Shown here: in pieces, positions 8,416 through 16,338 of the stretch
Numbering within the stretch: the stretch's first letter is position 1
How the letters are laid out: the number at the start of each line of letters is the position of its first letter
NCBI GenBank assembly: GCA_002501805.1
Contig: DAOI01000004.1
Coordinates: 1-60,388 of the forward strand
Origin: Euryarchaeota archaeon UBA463
Lineage (GTDB): Archaea > Thermoplasmatota > Poseidoniia > Poseidoniales > Thalassarchaeaceae
DNA: 60,388 nucleotides
Reading direction: 5' to 3'
The notes under the pieces: model-generated
Database searches by the model: none
Told to the model about the DNA's origin: nothing
Seen by the model: only the letters and a program-made list of their open reading frames with translations
Program-made: the position numbers and the translations under genes

Positions 8416-9477
8416 ATGCGTCGGGTCAAGCGTCTTGATGAGGGAGTCAGGCTACGCGTGGAAGATCAGGACGACCTTTGGGTAATAGCTCAGATTTGCA
8501 GGCCTGGCTCATCAGTTGGTATGCTATCTCACAGAAGGGACTCAACTACCGGGACCAAGGAAGACGGAAGGGCCAAGAGCGCTGAGAGGAAGCCGATGTG
8601 GATCGTCCTCAGGACTCAAGAAACAGCATTTCAGTCATTCACAGACAACCTAAGGGTGCATGGCATCATAGAAGAGGCCAAGATAGACATTGGTAGTCAC
8701 CACACACATGTCGTTTCACCTGGTGACGAAGTTGAGATATCAAGGGAGGGCGGTCTGGCAAAACCAGATTTAGATCTGATAAACGAGGCAATATCTTCGG
8801 GTACAAAGGCCAAGGCTGGACTAATCGTAGTGGAGTCCGATGAGGTTCTAGTTTTCGAGGTGACATCCAGAGGAATCAGAGATGTTTCCAATTTCTCAAT
8901 GAGAGGGGGAGGGAAGAGGGTATCTGACTCAGCTTCAGTCAGGAAGGCCTTCTTCGAGAATGTTGCCAATGAGGTAAGAATGGTCTTCAGGGACGAAATG
9001 CCACTAGTGATATGTGGCCCAGGAATGGCTAGGGAGCAGTTTGAGGCCAATCTAAGGGAACTAGGATGCAAGAACACCATCTCCAATGCGGCTACTTCCA
9101 TCGGTGGAAGGTCAGCGGCAAACGAGGTTCTCACAGAAGGTGCGGCTGATGCGGTTCTGGGTGAGCACGTACTAGTCAGAGAGATTAGAGCAATCGAGGA
9201 GGCGCTCAGGAGAGTATCCGTGAATGGGGCTGTTACTTACGGTATGTCACCAATATCGGAGGCGGCATCACAGGGAGCCGTCGAATCACTAATAATCGAC
9301 GCCTCATTACTTAGAGGCGAGGATGAAACATCCCGTGAGAAGTGGGAATCTATCTGCTCGGAGATAAAGTCTTCACGAGGGGCCATAATACAAGCCTCCA
9401 CGGATCACGATGCAGGACAGCAGTTACTTGGAATGGGCGGGGCCATCGCATTGCTAAGGTGGAAGCTAGACCACTAA
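8416..9477 (+). CDS. pelA: Pelota (Dom34), ribosome rescue factor
   Basis: A 353-residue protein, the normal archaeal length. Its three regions follow the family order: an Sm-like N-terminal domain beginning MRRVKRLDEGVRLRVED with the conserved RRD and ERKPMWI segments, a central eRF1-like domain (GKRVSDSASVRKAFFENVA), and a C-terminal domain ending in GMGGAIALLRW. Pelota binds stalled ribosomes and works with aEF1A/aHbs1 and ABCE1 to split them. ABCE1 is encoded in this same window at 53861-55630. The gene follows fhs by 11 bases and its ribosome site GTGGTG lies just before the ATG. Confidence 0.93.
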   Translation: MRRVKRLDEGVRLRVEDQDDLWVIAQICRPGSSVGMLSHRRDSTTGTKEDGRAKSAERKPMWIVLRTQETAFQSFTDNLRVHGIIEEAKIDIGSHHTHVVSPGDEVEISREGGLAKPDLDLINEAISSGTKAKAGLIVVESDEVLVFEVTSRGIRDVSNFSMRGGGKRVSDSASVRKAFFENVANEVRMVFRDEMPLVICGPGMAREQFEANLRELGCKNTISNAATSIGGRSAANEVLTEGAADAVLGEHVLVREIRAIEEALRRVSVNGAVTYGMSPISEAASQGAVESLIIDASLLRGEDETSREKWESICSEIKSSRGAIIQASTDHDAGQQLLGMGGAIALLRWKLDH

Positions 9478-9507
9478 TCCTATCACTCGACCTCCTCAGG
9501 TTTGGCT

Positions 9508-10158
9508 ATGGAACAGGGCGTCAGGATGATAGCACTGGGGAATCCAGAGGGGAGCGACAAGGCCAGTCAGCTGATTGCAATAGCCTCTTCATTGGGCCTA
9601 AAGTCCTCTATCGTAACTTCGGATCCCGGTGAGAATTTTGAATCATTCAATCACGGCGCCATAGACTGGAAGGAGAAAATGGCCATGGCACATTGGGTAG
9701 TCAACTCGACGTCCATGGTGACCGCTGGGCCATCTCCGGCAATGGCTTGGTCCGCCTCTATGACTTTCGCAGAACTAGAGGGCTGTAGGAATGTGATGAT
9801 TGTCGATATGCCCTCTGACCCAGGGTCAATCTCTATGGTATGGGGGCAGGTCATAGAAAAGGTGAGGCAGATACACGTTCTCTTCTTCACAAGCGACTCG
9901 CTACATGCCATCTCCAAGCTTGAGGGGTTAGATGCCCCGGACTTCTTGTCAAGGGTTAGGGAGAAGACTCTGATCCCACTCGTATGCGGATACTCGGAGA
10001 GTGATGGTTGTACTAGAGTGGCCCATGCACTCGACAATATCCAGGCTCAATCGTCGGGTGAATCGGAAGGTCTGAGGTGGCTTGCAGGCTTCCTCAAGGC
10101 TCTCCCCCTATCTGGTGCGGGAATAGAGGGGATTAGGGCAGCCGCCTCATGGGAGTAA
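9508..10158 (+). CDS. Degenerate PfkB/ribokinase-like protein
   Basis: About 216 residues from the ATG at 9508 (a TTG at 9502 is in frame). The order of segments resembles the second half of a PfkB sugar kinase: a strand with a VDMPSDPG turn, an LFFTSDSLHAISKLEG stretch where PfkB proteins have their S-x-E-E-L segment, and a C-terminal WLAGFLKAL followed by GIRAAASW. The catalytic GAGD box that should precede AGFL is not present (SSGESEG stands there), and the usual N-terminal sugar-binding lobe is missing or unrecognisable. It is therefore probably not a working kinase. The resemblance is weak and by eye only. It sits 30 bases after pelota on the same strand. Confidence 0.4.
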   Translation: MEQGVRMIALGNPEGSDKASQLIAIASSLGLKSSIVTSDPGENFESFNHGAIDWKEKMAMAHWVVNSTSMVTAGPSPAMAWSASMTFAELEGCRNVMIVDMPSDPGSISMVWGQVIEKVRQIHVLFFTSDSLHAISKLEGLDAPDFLSRVREKTLIPLVCGYSESDGCTRVAHALDNIQAQSSGESEGLRWLAGFLKALPLSGAGIEGIRAAASWE

Positions 10159-10196
10159 ATTGTTCCCAGACGCGCATTAGGCCCTATTATCAGAAA

Positions 10197-10211
10197 CCCC
10201 TTTTGAAGGGG
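10197..10211. repeat. Short inverted repeat before the endonuclease IV-like gene
   Basis: CCCCTT and AAGGGG flank a three-base loop TTG, about 35-48 bases before the ATG at 10245 and after the stop of the preceding gene. It could be a weak transcript end for the upstream operon or an operator. Nothing distinguishes these. Confidence 0.3.
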
Positions 10212-10244
10212 CATCCTTTCGGCCGGACCCGCGAGGGAACAAGT

Positions 10245-11342
10245 ATGCCACTCAAATTAGGTCCAGCAGGAGTTCCCCTCTCTTGCAAAGGGAGGACAAT
10301 CGTCGAAGGGATGGATGACATTACCGCATTGGGTTTGGAGGCAATGGAAATCCAGACTGTAAGGCCAGTCCAGCCCAAGCACTTCGACCAATACTGGCAG
10401 GCCGGCATTCTTTCTTGGGACTCTGGAATCGAAATGAACCTACACGGTCCTTACTATGCGGAACTTCTTGGAAAGAGAAGGGAGAGGAATCGGTCTCTGG
10501 CTAAGATGGAGGCATCGATGCAAGCTGGGAAGATAATCAATGCTAGGCATCTCGTGTACCACGTAGGGCCATACGGCGAGTATGACCCGGGAACCGGGGC
10601 CAATGAACAGGTCGCGAATATTTTCTCAGGCATTGTGGACAGGGTCCGAGAGATATGGGGCGAACAAGATGAGGATGCTTACACAGCGTTCCCATGGATT
10701 TCCGAACAAGAGCCATCACTAGTCGGGATAGAGACATCTGGTAGGCAGGAGCTTTGGGGCACTGTCGAAGAGGTTCTAGAAGTCTGTAATCACGTAGAAG
10801 GGACTGTCCCGGTCCTCAATATTGGACACATCCATGCCAGGGGTCACGGTTCCATGAGGACCAGTGAAGACTACGCCGAGCTTTTCGACATGGTCAGGGA
10901 GAACTACGGAGGTAGCAAGTTCTACTGTCACTTCGCGGGAATTGAGCACAGAATGGGAAATGCGCTTCACTACACCCAGATTAAGAAATCAGATCTCAAA
11001 TTCGAGCCGTTCGCTGAATTCCTGGCCGAAGAAGGGGATTGGATGGATATTACCATAATTTCAGACTCCCCCCTTCTTGAGCATGACGCGATGTACATGA
11101 TGCAACACTATGACAAAGCAAGACAGAGGCTCATGGAGATCAGGGCAAGGGACGAGAGAAGAATCAAGCTTGCTAAGGAGAGTGGACTGACTCCCGAAGA
11201 GCTAGAGCTTCTGGAGCAAGAGGCCGCTGATGCCAGAATGAGGGAGGAGAGCGAAGATTCGAAGCCCGCCAAGGCTACTGCCAAGGCACCATCCAAGATG
11301 ATGCCCTTTGATACCGCCGAAGACGATGACGATCTTTTCTAG
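10245..11342 (+). CDS. Endonuclease IV-like TIM-barrel protein (AP endonuclease 2 family)
   Basis: From the Met at 10245 (the open frame extends to 10149) the product is about 365 residues. It has a TIM barrel with endonuclease IV-like metal sites: NLHGPYY, VYHVGPYG, GIETSGRQELWG, GHIHARGHG and CHFAGIEHRMG. Several canonical ligands differ. The usual DTCH strand reads NIGH, and the terminal ETP strand reads SDSP. The enzyme could be an AP endonuclease with altered metal binding or another xylose-isomerase-like enzyme. A charged helix and an acidic tail ending EDDDDLF extend beyond the barrel. It is followed tail-to-tail by two photolyase-family genes, which supports a DNA-repair role. Confidence 0.7.
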   Translation: MPLKLGPAGVPLSCKGRTIVEGMDDITALGLEAMEIQTVRPVQPKHFDQYWQAGILSWDSGIEMNLHGPYYAELLGKRRERNRSLAKMEASMQAGKIINARHLVYHVGPYGEYDPGTGANEQVANIFSGIVDRVREIWGEQDEDAYTAFPWISEQEPSLVGIETSGRQELWGTVEEVLEVCNHVEGTVPVLNIGHIHARGHGSMRTSEDYAELFDMVRENYGGSKFYCHFAGIEHRMGNALHYTQIKKSDLKFEPFAEFLAEEGDWMDITIISDSPLLEHDAMYMMQHYDKARQRLMEIRARDERRIKLAKESGLTPEELELLEQEAADARMREESEDSKPAKATAKAPSKMMPFDTAEDDDDLF

Positions 11343-11347
11343 AAAAG
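11334..11347. terminator. Perfect palindrome spanning two convergent stop codons
   Basis: CTTTTCTAGAAAAG is a perfect 14-base palindrome centred on the CTAG in which both convergent stop codons are read. T-rich on both strands, it is a plausible bidirectional transcript end. It is also partly forced by the overlapping stops. Confidence 0.35.
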
Positions 11348-12871
11348 CTTCTGTTGCGTACTCGTAGAGCTCTCGGCCTTCCTCTTCATTGGCCTTCTCC
11401 GACTCCCATGGGTCTTCAGAACTTCCTTGCTGATCAGTCTGGCCTCCTCTCCTCCTCTGGCCGAGTAGCTCCTGCTAATCCCGGATTTCCTACTTTCGAC
11501 CTCATCGACTACTGGGGCGGGGTATGAATCTCCGATGACACACGATATCGATTCTTGGAGCTCCAATGGCATCTTCCACGGCTCATGAATAAATTTAGTC
11601 GGAACCATGGAAAGCTCTGGAACCCACTTCCTGATATAGCCCCCTCCGGGATCTTGATCTCTTCCCTGTTTCGTCATGGAGTATGCCCTGATTGTGTTAA
11701 TCCCAGTAGTCCCTGACTGCATGCCTATCTGTGACCAGTGTATCCCTGGCTCATAGTCGATAAACTGCCTAGCTAGGTACGATCCAGTCTCTCTCCAGGG
11801 TAGCCATAAGTTGTATGAAGCCGCCGACATCATCATCGCTCTCATTCTGAAGTTTATCCAACCTGTGGAACTCAATTGCCTCATGCAGGCATCCAAGAAA
11901 GGCCACCCAGTCTTTCCAGACTTCCACCTGGTAAACTTCTCAATATTCATTTCCCTGCTCATGTTACGGTCTATAACGGGATTTTGTGCTACCATGTCCA
12001 GATCTGATTTCATCTCCATTTTTTGGATGAAGTGACATCTCCATGCTAACCTCCTCCTAAATGACGAGAGGCTTTTGATCCAGTCTCCATGCCCCTCAAC
12101 TTGGGATTTATTCTTCCTGATCCAATCTATTCTCAAATTAGTTTTCTGGACAGCCCTTCTCATTGAGAGGGAGCCGGAGGAGAAGTACGGGGACAAACCG
12201 GAGCCATGCTTGATGGAGAGAACAGGACTTGAGATGGCCCACCTGTATTCCTTGCCATCTCTCTCTAGGAATGAGTCTAGCCTGTCAATCGCTGCTCTTT
12301 CCCCGGGCTCAGGCCTGTACGATAACTCTCTAGGAGTGAAGCCAATATCCTCCAATTCCGGCACTGTCCCATCAAAGGGAATGCCCTCCTTGAATATTGG
12401 AGGAGAACTCAAGGAATCACGCATTCTCTTATCCCTCTCTCTCTTCCAGCCGTCTCTATTCACCAGTCTCCTAACGACCCCGTTGTTGGGATATTCGATC
12501 CACTTAATCCCCTTCGATTTACAAAAATTAGACACACTGATATCCCTCGAATACGACCATGAGTTTCCAGTTTCCTCATGCGAGAGAAGCCTCTCAATAC
12601 CATGCTCCAAATGTATTGCCTCCAGTACTTCCGTGGCATCGCCCAAACCGTAGTGCAAGGATGCCCCTGAGTCATTGAGAGTTCTGGATAGGTCAGCAGC
12701 ACAATCAAGCTCCCACTGGATGTGAATAGGGTCCGTGTCATCCTGCTCAAGCCTCTCGGTTTCTAGGATGTACAAGCAGATCACAGGTCTTCCGGAAAGT
12801 GAGGCGCTGAGTAAGGGGACATGGTCCCTCGCCCGCAAGTCTCTCTTGAACCAGACTACGTCCACGGGCAT
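11339..12871 (-). CDS. Photolyase/cryptochrome family protein (FAD-binding)
   Basis: A 510-residue protein with an N-terminal photolyase alpha/beta domain (VVWFKRDLRARDHVPL) and a C-terminal FAD domain. The FAD domain carries GLSPYFSSG, TGWPFLDACMRQL, GWINFRMRAMM and RKWVPEL. The stretch after GW, with NFRMRAM and YEPGIHWSQIGMQSGTTG, places it in a bacterial-type photolyase-related group, not with classical CPD class I or (6-4) enzymes. Function in that group is unclear: repair or light sensing. The C-terminal tail is basic (GSRRRPMKRK) and ends in QQKLF, resembling a sliding-clamp-binding peptide. Its own TATA box lies at 12895. The next gene upstream is a second photolyase. Confidence 0.85.
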   Translation of the reverse strand: MPVDVVWFKRDLRARDHVPLLSASLSGRPVICLYILETERLEQDDTDPIHIQWELDCAADLSRTLNDSGASLHYGLGDATEVLEAIHLEHGIERLLSHEETGNSWSYSRDISVSNFCKSKGIKWIEYPNNGVVRRLVNRDGWKRERDKRMRDSLSSPPIFKEGIPFDGTVPELEDIGFTPRELSYRPEPGERAAIDRLDSFLERDGKEYRWAISSPVLSIKHGSGLSPYFSSGSLSMRRAVQKTNLRIDWIRKNKSQVEGHGDWIKSLSSFRRRLAWRCHFIQKMEMKSDLDMVAQNPVIDRNMSREMNIEKFTRWKSGKTGWPFLDACMRQLSSTGWINFRMRAMMMSAASYNLWLPWRETGSYLARQFIDYEPGIHWSQIGMQSGTTGINTIRAYSMTKQGRDQDPGGGYIRKWVPELSMVPTKFIHEPWKMPLELQESISCVIGDSYPAPVVDEVESRKSGISRSYSARGGEEARLISKEVLKTHGSRRRPMKRKAESSTSTQQKLF

Positions 12872-12875
12872 ACAC

Positions 12876-12893
12876 GTACAATAGATAGTACAA
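12876..12893. repeat. Direct repeat GTACAA(6)GTACAA in the photolyase-family promoter
   Basis: GTACAA occurs twice with six bases between, between the TATA box and the start codon of the gene at 12871, over the expected transcription start. The 12-base period would put both copies on one DNA face, fitting a repressor site. Regulation is inference. Confidence 0.3.
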
Positions 12894-12894
12894 G

Positions 12895-12900
12895 TATAAA
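12895..12900 (-). promoter_or_regulatory. TATA box for the 12871 photolyase-family gene
   Basis: Read on the minus strand this is TTTATA, 24-29 bases before the ATG at 12871, the spacing expected for a leaderless archaeal transcript. Confidence 0.5.
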
Positions 12901-12932
12901 TCCCAGTTTCAAATCAATTTGTATTGAAAAAA

Positions 12933-14483
12933 TCATGTTTGAATACTGGACTTGAATCGAATAAGGTTCTCCTTCCTACTGAGTTTTCTATCTACAATCG
13001 GGAGGGGGTAGTCTTCCCCAATGATACAGTTCGATGTTCTTTGAACAGAAGCCGGGGCTAAGTGCGGTTCGAAAATATATTTTGATGGAAAGGACCGAAG
13101 CTCTGGGACCCAGTATCTGATGAAATCTGCGTTCACAGTCTCTACGTTCAGACTGGACTTGGAATCGGGACACGGGTTGTATATCCGATAATACGGCATG
13201 GAGAAAGGGGCCACTCCCGCAAGCCATAGCCAATTTCCATTGTTCAACGCCCAGTCGCTGTCGAGAAGCTTCCTTTCGAACACGTCCCTTCCATGAGTCC
13301 AGTTCTGCCACAACTGCCCTCTGGTCAGGAAGCATGATACTGCATGTCTGCCTAGGTGATGCATCCATCCGGTCTTATCCAGTTGCCTCATCATAGCGTC
13401 AATGTACGGGTACCCGGTATTCCCTGTCTCCCATGCTGTGATCTTCTCTCTATCGAATTCATCCCATTCCACTTCAATGCAGCTCTCATTTCCAACGTCA
13501 CTATCCCAGTTCTCCACAGTTCTAGAAAGTAGGTAGAACATCTCTCTGAACATCATCTGCCCGTGTAATGACTCAGGAGGCTTTGTGTGACTACCAGTCA
13601 GATAGGATTTCTCACATTCCCTCCACAGCATTCTGGCAGACAGGCATCCACTACTAAGGTAGGGGGAAAGTCCAGTCGTACTGGGCTCTCTAGGATCATC
13701 TTTTGAATTTGTAGATACAGTTTTTGGTTTCCTGAAATCATTGACAAATTGTACTCTATCCGTGACTTTTTCCCTGAGTCTTTCCAATGCTTCTGTCTCT
13801 CCTCCAGTGAAGTATTGGACGTCATCCTCCCTGCCCGGATAAATCCTCATGATGGAACTTTCCAAATCAGATATTTCCATGACACTTCCTGATAAGTTGA
13901 CAGTATTCATCGATTTTGAGCTATTTGGAACTGGTAGAGGGTCTCCCACGTCATAGAACCCCAGTGAGTTTACATCGAGGTGCCTTCTGAAGATTATTTC
14001 CATGTCCTTCATCGATTTGGGCTTCTTGAACTCCTTGGATCCTACGACCTCTTCAATGTCCAAGAGCGTGTGTCTGGCAGGGAATGACTTAGTCCTGAAA
14101 TCATCAGAAATCCTCGACCAATCCTCCAGGGTAACTTCAGAATTCCTGAGTCTGGGCTCCGAGCAGTACTCGTATGCCAAGCATATTTTCTCTCCTTCTA
14201 GGTGCTGCCGGATATTTCCCAATACTTCCAGATAATTTCCAGAGAATATCCTCAGGCGTAGTCCGAGATTATCACTGAGTCTGTTGTCAAGATCTCTGAG
14301 GGATTGACTGATGAAATTCAATCTGTTAAATCCTAGGCCTCCTCCTTCCCCTCTGAGCTCTTCTTCGTCAAAGATGAAAATTGGCAGTATACTGTCGACT
14401 TCATCAGAACTACAGGCCCAGGTCAGTGCCCCATTATCGTGGAGTCTGAGGGATTTCCTAAACCATAGGACTGCGACAGTCAT
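12933..14483 (-). CDS. (6-4) photolyase / animal-type cryptochrome homologue
   Basis: A 516-residue flavoprotein. The N-terminal domain opens VAVLWFRKSLRLHDNGAL. The FAD domain has TGLSPYLSSGCLS, TGYPYIDAMMRQL, then GWMHHLGRHAVSCFLTRG and LDSDWALNNGNWLWLAG. The HHLGRH segment (about residues 371-378) keeps the two histidines characteristic of (6-4) photolyases, and the following CFLTRG-LW block is typical of the animal cryptochrome/(6-4) group. It probably repairs pyrimidine-pyrimidone (6-4) photoproducts using light. A light-sensor role cannot be excluded. No clear antenna-chromophore residues can be assigned by eye. A TATA box 22-28 bases upstream suggests a leaderless transcript. Confidence 0.85.
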   Translation of the reverse strand: MTVAVLWFRKSLRLHDNGALTWACSSDEVDSILPIFIFDEEELRGEGGGLGFNRLNFISQSLRDLDNRLSDNLGLRLRIFSGNYLEVLGNIRQHLEGEKICLAYEYCSEPRLRNSEVTLEDWSRISDDFRTKSFPARHTLLDIEEVVGSKEFKKPKSMKDMEIIFRRHLDVNSLGFYDVGDPLPVPNSSKSMNTVNLSGSVMEISDLESSIMRIYPGREDDVQYFTGGETEALERLREKVTDRVQFVNDFRKPKTVSTNSKDDPREPSTTGLSPYLSSGCLSARMLWRECEKSYLTGSHTKPPESLHGQMMFREMFYLLSRTVENWDSDVGNESCIEVEWDEFDREKITAWETGNTGYPYIDAMMRQLDKTGWMHHLGRHAVSCFLTRGQLWQNWTHGRDVFERKLLDSDWALNNGNWLWLAGVAPFSMPYYRIYNPCPDSKSSLNVETVNADFIRYWVPELRSFPSKYIFEPHLAPASVQRTSNCIIGEDYPLPIVDRKLSRKENLIRFKSSIQT

Positions 14484-14504
14484 GGACTTTAGACCAAATT
14501 TACG

Positions 14505-14511
14505 CTTTTAT
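14505..14511 (-). promoter_or_regulatory. TATA box for the (6-4) photolyase gene
   Basis: ATAAAAG on the minus strand, 22-28 bases before the ATG at 14483. No ribosome site intervenes, consistent with leaderless transcription. Confidence 0.45.
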
Positions 14512-14600
14512 GCTATTGTTTACGAGAAAATACTGGAGCAGATGCAAACTCCCGGTCCTAGGAAGACTTGAAGCCATGACCATTGTGGCAAGGTCGCTAC

Positions 14601-14676
14601 GGGACTGTAGCTCAGCTGGGAGAGCGCCGCACTGAAGATGCGGAGGCCGCTGGTTCAAGTCCGGCCAGTCCCACCA
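14601..14676 (+). tRNA. tRNA-Phe (anticodon GAA), CCA encoded
   Basis: A full cloverleaf of 76 bases. The acceptor GGGACTG pairs with CAGTCCC. The D arm is GCTCAGCTGGGAGAGC. The anticodon stem CCGCA/TGCGG encloses CTGAAGA, giving GAA (Phe). The T arm GCTGG/CCGGC encloses TTCAAGT. Discriminator A is followed by an encoded CCA. No intron is present. It ends 24 bases before the convergent RNase PH gene. Confidence 0.95.
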
Positions 14677-14700
14677 TTATTCTCGTCGGTATGGACTATG

Positions 14701-15558
14701 TCAGTTCCCACTTAATGTATCGACCTGTATCTTGTGGAGTCTCTCCAGTCCGACTTCCGCCATATCCATCAGAGAGTCAAACTGCTCGCGAGAGTATGTT
14801 GATTCCTCTCCAGTTCCCTGTACCTCGACTAGCATCCCGTCGCTAGTTCCGACAACGTTCATGTCCACGTCTGCGTTACTGTCCAGGACATAATCCAGAT
14901 CGAGATAGACTTCCCCATCTATGAGTCCGACACTGATTGCGGACACGTCGTTAGGCATTACCAGATCCTCATGAGCGCGCATCTCCTCCTCAGACAGCTT
15001 AGGGGCAGTCCACCCGTTGGAGATATCATCCCTGGACGGACGAAGCTCCTTCGGAAGGCATTCTCCCGACTCTATGAGGCGACGAACAGCGAGCCTCAGC
15101 CCCATGCACGCCGCAGTAATTGACGCGCACCTCGTTCCCCCATCTGCATTCAAAATGTCGCAGTCAACAGTTAGCGCTACAGGGCCAAGAGCCTCTAGAT
15201 CTACAGCCCCTCTGAGGGATCTGGCTATCAGTCTTTCAATCTCCATAGTCCTCCCCTTGGCACCATTCCTCTCTCTCCTGAATCTGGAATCTGTCGAGCC
15301 GGGAAGTAGGGAATACTCGGCATGAACCCACCCTCTGTCAGAGTTCTTTGGAAACCACCGTGGAAGCGAGGGGGCCTTGGTCACGCAAATCAAGACGATA
15401 GTATCGCCCTGCTTGTACAGTAGTGAGGACAGGGCATTGGGCGTGAAGTCCAAAGTAACATCCATTTCACGCAATTCATCATTCCCTCTGTCGCTGGAAA
15501 TATCTCCAGACTTCATCTTCGCCATGGCCCTCCGAGTGGCCATCACATGTTCAATCAT
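14701..15558 (-). CDS. rph: RNase PH, bacterial type
   Basis: A 3'-5' phosphorolytic exoribonuclease that trims tRNA 3' ends. The sequence is much closer to bacterial RNase PH than to the archaeal exosome subunit Rrp41. It has GWVHAEYSLLPGST, GRTMEIERLIARSLRGAVDL, DCDILNADGGTR and DMNVVGTSDGMLVEVQGT in the right order, including the Arg/Asp residues for phosphate and metal binding. About 30 residues are inserted before the VSVGLIDG strand. The ATG at 15558 overlaps the mogA stop (ATGA); a Met five codons on is an alternative start. A tRNA-Phe gene lies just past its 3' end. The gene was probably acquired from bacteria. Confidence 0.9.
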   Translation of the reverse strand: MIEHVMATRRAMAKMKSGDISSDRGNDELREMDVTLDFTPNALSSLLYKQGDTIVLICVTKAPSLPRWFPKNSDRGWVHAEYSLLPGSTDSRFRRERNGAKGRTMEIERLIARSLRGAVDLEALGPVALTVDCDILNADGGTRCASITAACMGLRLAVRRLIESGECLPKELRPSRDDISNGWTAPKLSEEEMRAHEDLVMPNDVSAISVGLIDGEVYLDLDYVLDSNADVDMNVVGTSDGMLVEVQGTGEESTYSREQFDSLMDMAEVGLERLHKIQVDTLSGN

Positions 15559-16106
15559 TCGCGTCTTGCATGAGCCGGACGGAATGACTCTATAACATGC
15601 GAATCTGTGGTGATGTATGGGCCACCAATCAGATCCACGCAGTATGGCACTGCCGAGAAAACGGCATCCAAGATTTCCCTTATCGACTTAGGTGACCCGG
15701 GTAGATTAATTATCAGAGACTCTCCTCTAATTCCAGCGACCTGCCTGGATAAAATCGCTGTAGGCACGTAATTCAGCGAAACAGAACGCATCTTCTCTGC
15801 AAATCCAGGAAGCATCTTGTCACAGACGCTGGCGGTCGCCTCAGGAGTCACATCTCTTGGGGAGGGGCCAGTCCCGCCTGTCGTAACGACCACCGAGCAA
15901 CACTTGTTATCGACCATATCAATCAACGAGGAGGCTATCTCATGCTCTTCATCGGGAACTATGACTCTCTCTACCTCCCAAGGAGATGTAAGAGCCTCTT
16001 CTAGGAACCCTTCGATGGCCGGACCACTCAAGTCTTCGTACTCACCCGAGCTAGCCCTGTCTGATGCGGTCAGAATTCCAAATCTGCAAAACTCGCCTAC
16101 GCCCAC
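15555..16106 (-). CDS. mog: Molybdopterin adenylyltransferase-like protein (MogA/MoaB)
   Basis: A 183-residue protein that starts at a GTG. It has the MoCF_biosynth fold: ILTASDRASSGEYEDLSGPAI at the start, the molybdopterin-binding TTGGTGPSPRDVTPEA, and NLPGSPKSIREIL near the end. The family adenylates molybdopterin before molybdenum insertion. The MogA and MoaB groups cannot be split confidently by eye. Its stop overlaps the rph start by four bases, so the two are translationally coupled although functionally unrelated. It is divergent from the RPA gene. Confidence 0.85.
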   Translation of the reverse strand: MGVGEFCRFGILTASDRASSGEYEDLSGPAIEGFLEEALTSPWEVERVIVPDEEHEIASSLIDMVDNKCCSVVVTTGGTGPSPRDVTPEATASVCDKMLPGFAEKMRSVSLNYVPTAILSRQVAGIRGESLIINLPGSPKSIREILDAVFSAVPYCVDLIGGPYITTDSHVIESFRPAHARRE

Positions 16107-16338
16107 GGTCGGGAGAGGGGGTCATTCCGATTAATCACGTCGGTTTCAGACTCACTCCCAATGAACACCTTCATGTACCGCCGATGAAAACCTGCATAAC
16201 CTGAGGTGATGAAGTGCTGAGTCTTCCCCAAACCGCACGTTGCAGTATCACCCTTGAATCACTGCCAGTTGTCGAGATATCGGAAATTGTGAATTCGGGC
16301 CAGTTAGACTCAGCCTTCCTCATGTAGGAGGCAGAGAA
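16107..16338. other. Intergenic region between mogA and the RPA gene
   Basis: These 232 bases separate two divergent genes and hold no convincing reading frame. A ribosome site TAGGAGG precedes the RPA ATG by about 8 bases. GTGATGA and CTGA motifs occur near 16191-16220 but their spacing does not fit a C/D-box RNA. I see no clear TATA box. Confidence 0.4.

Noticed and set aside
12075..12653. 192-codon plus-strand frame
   Set aside because: It lies wholly antisense to the photolyase-family gene and has no protein-like motif.
16184..16225. Possible C/D-box sRNA (GATGA and CTGA words)
   Set aside because: The second C' to D spacing is only four bases and there is no closing stem, so the archaeal C/D geometry is not met.
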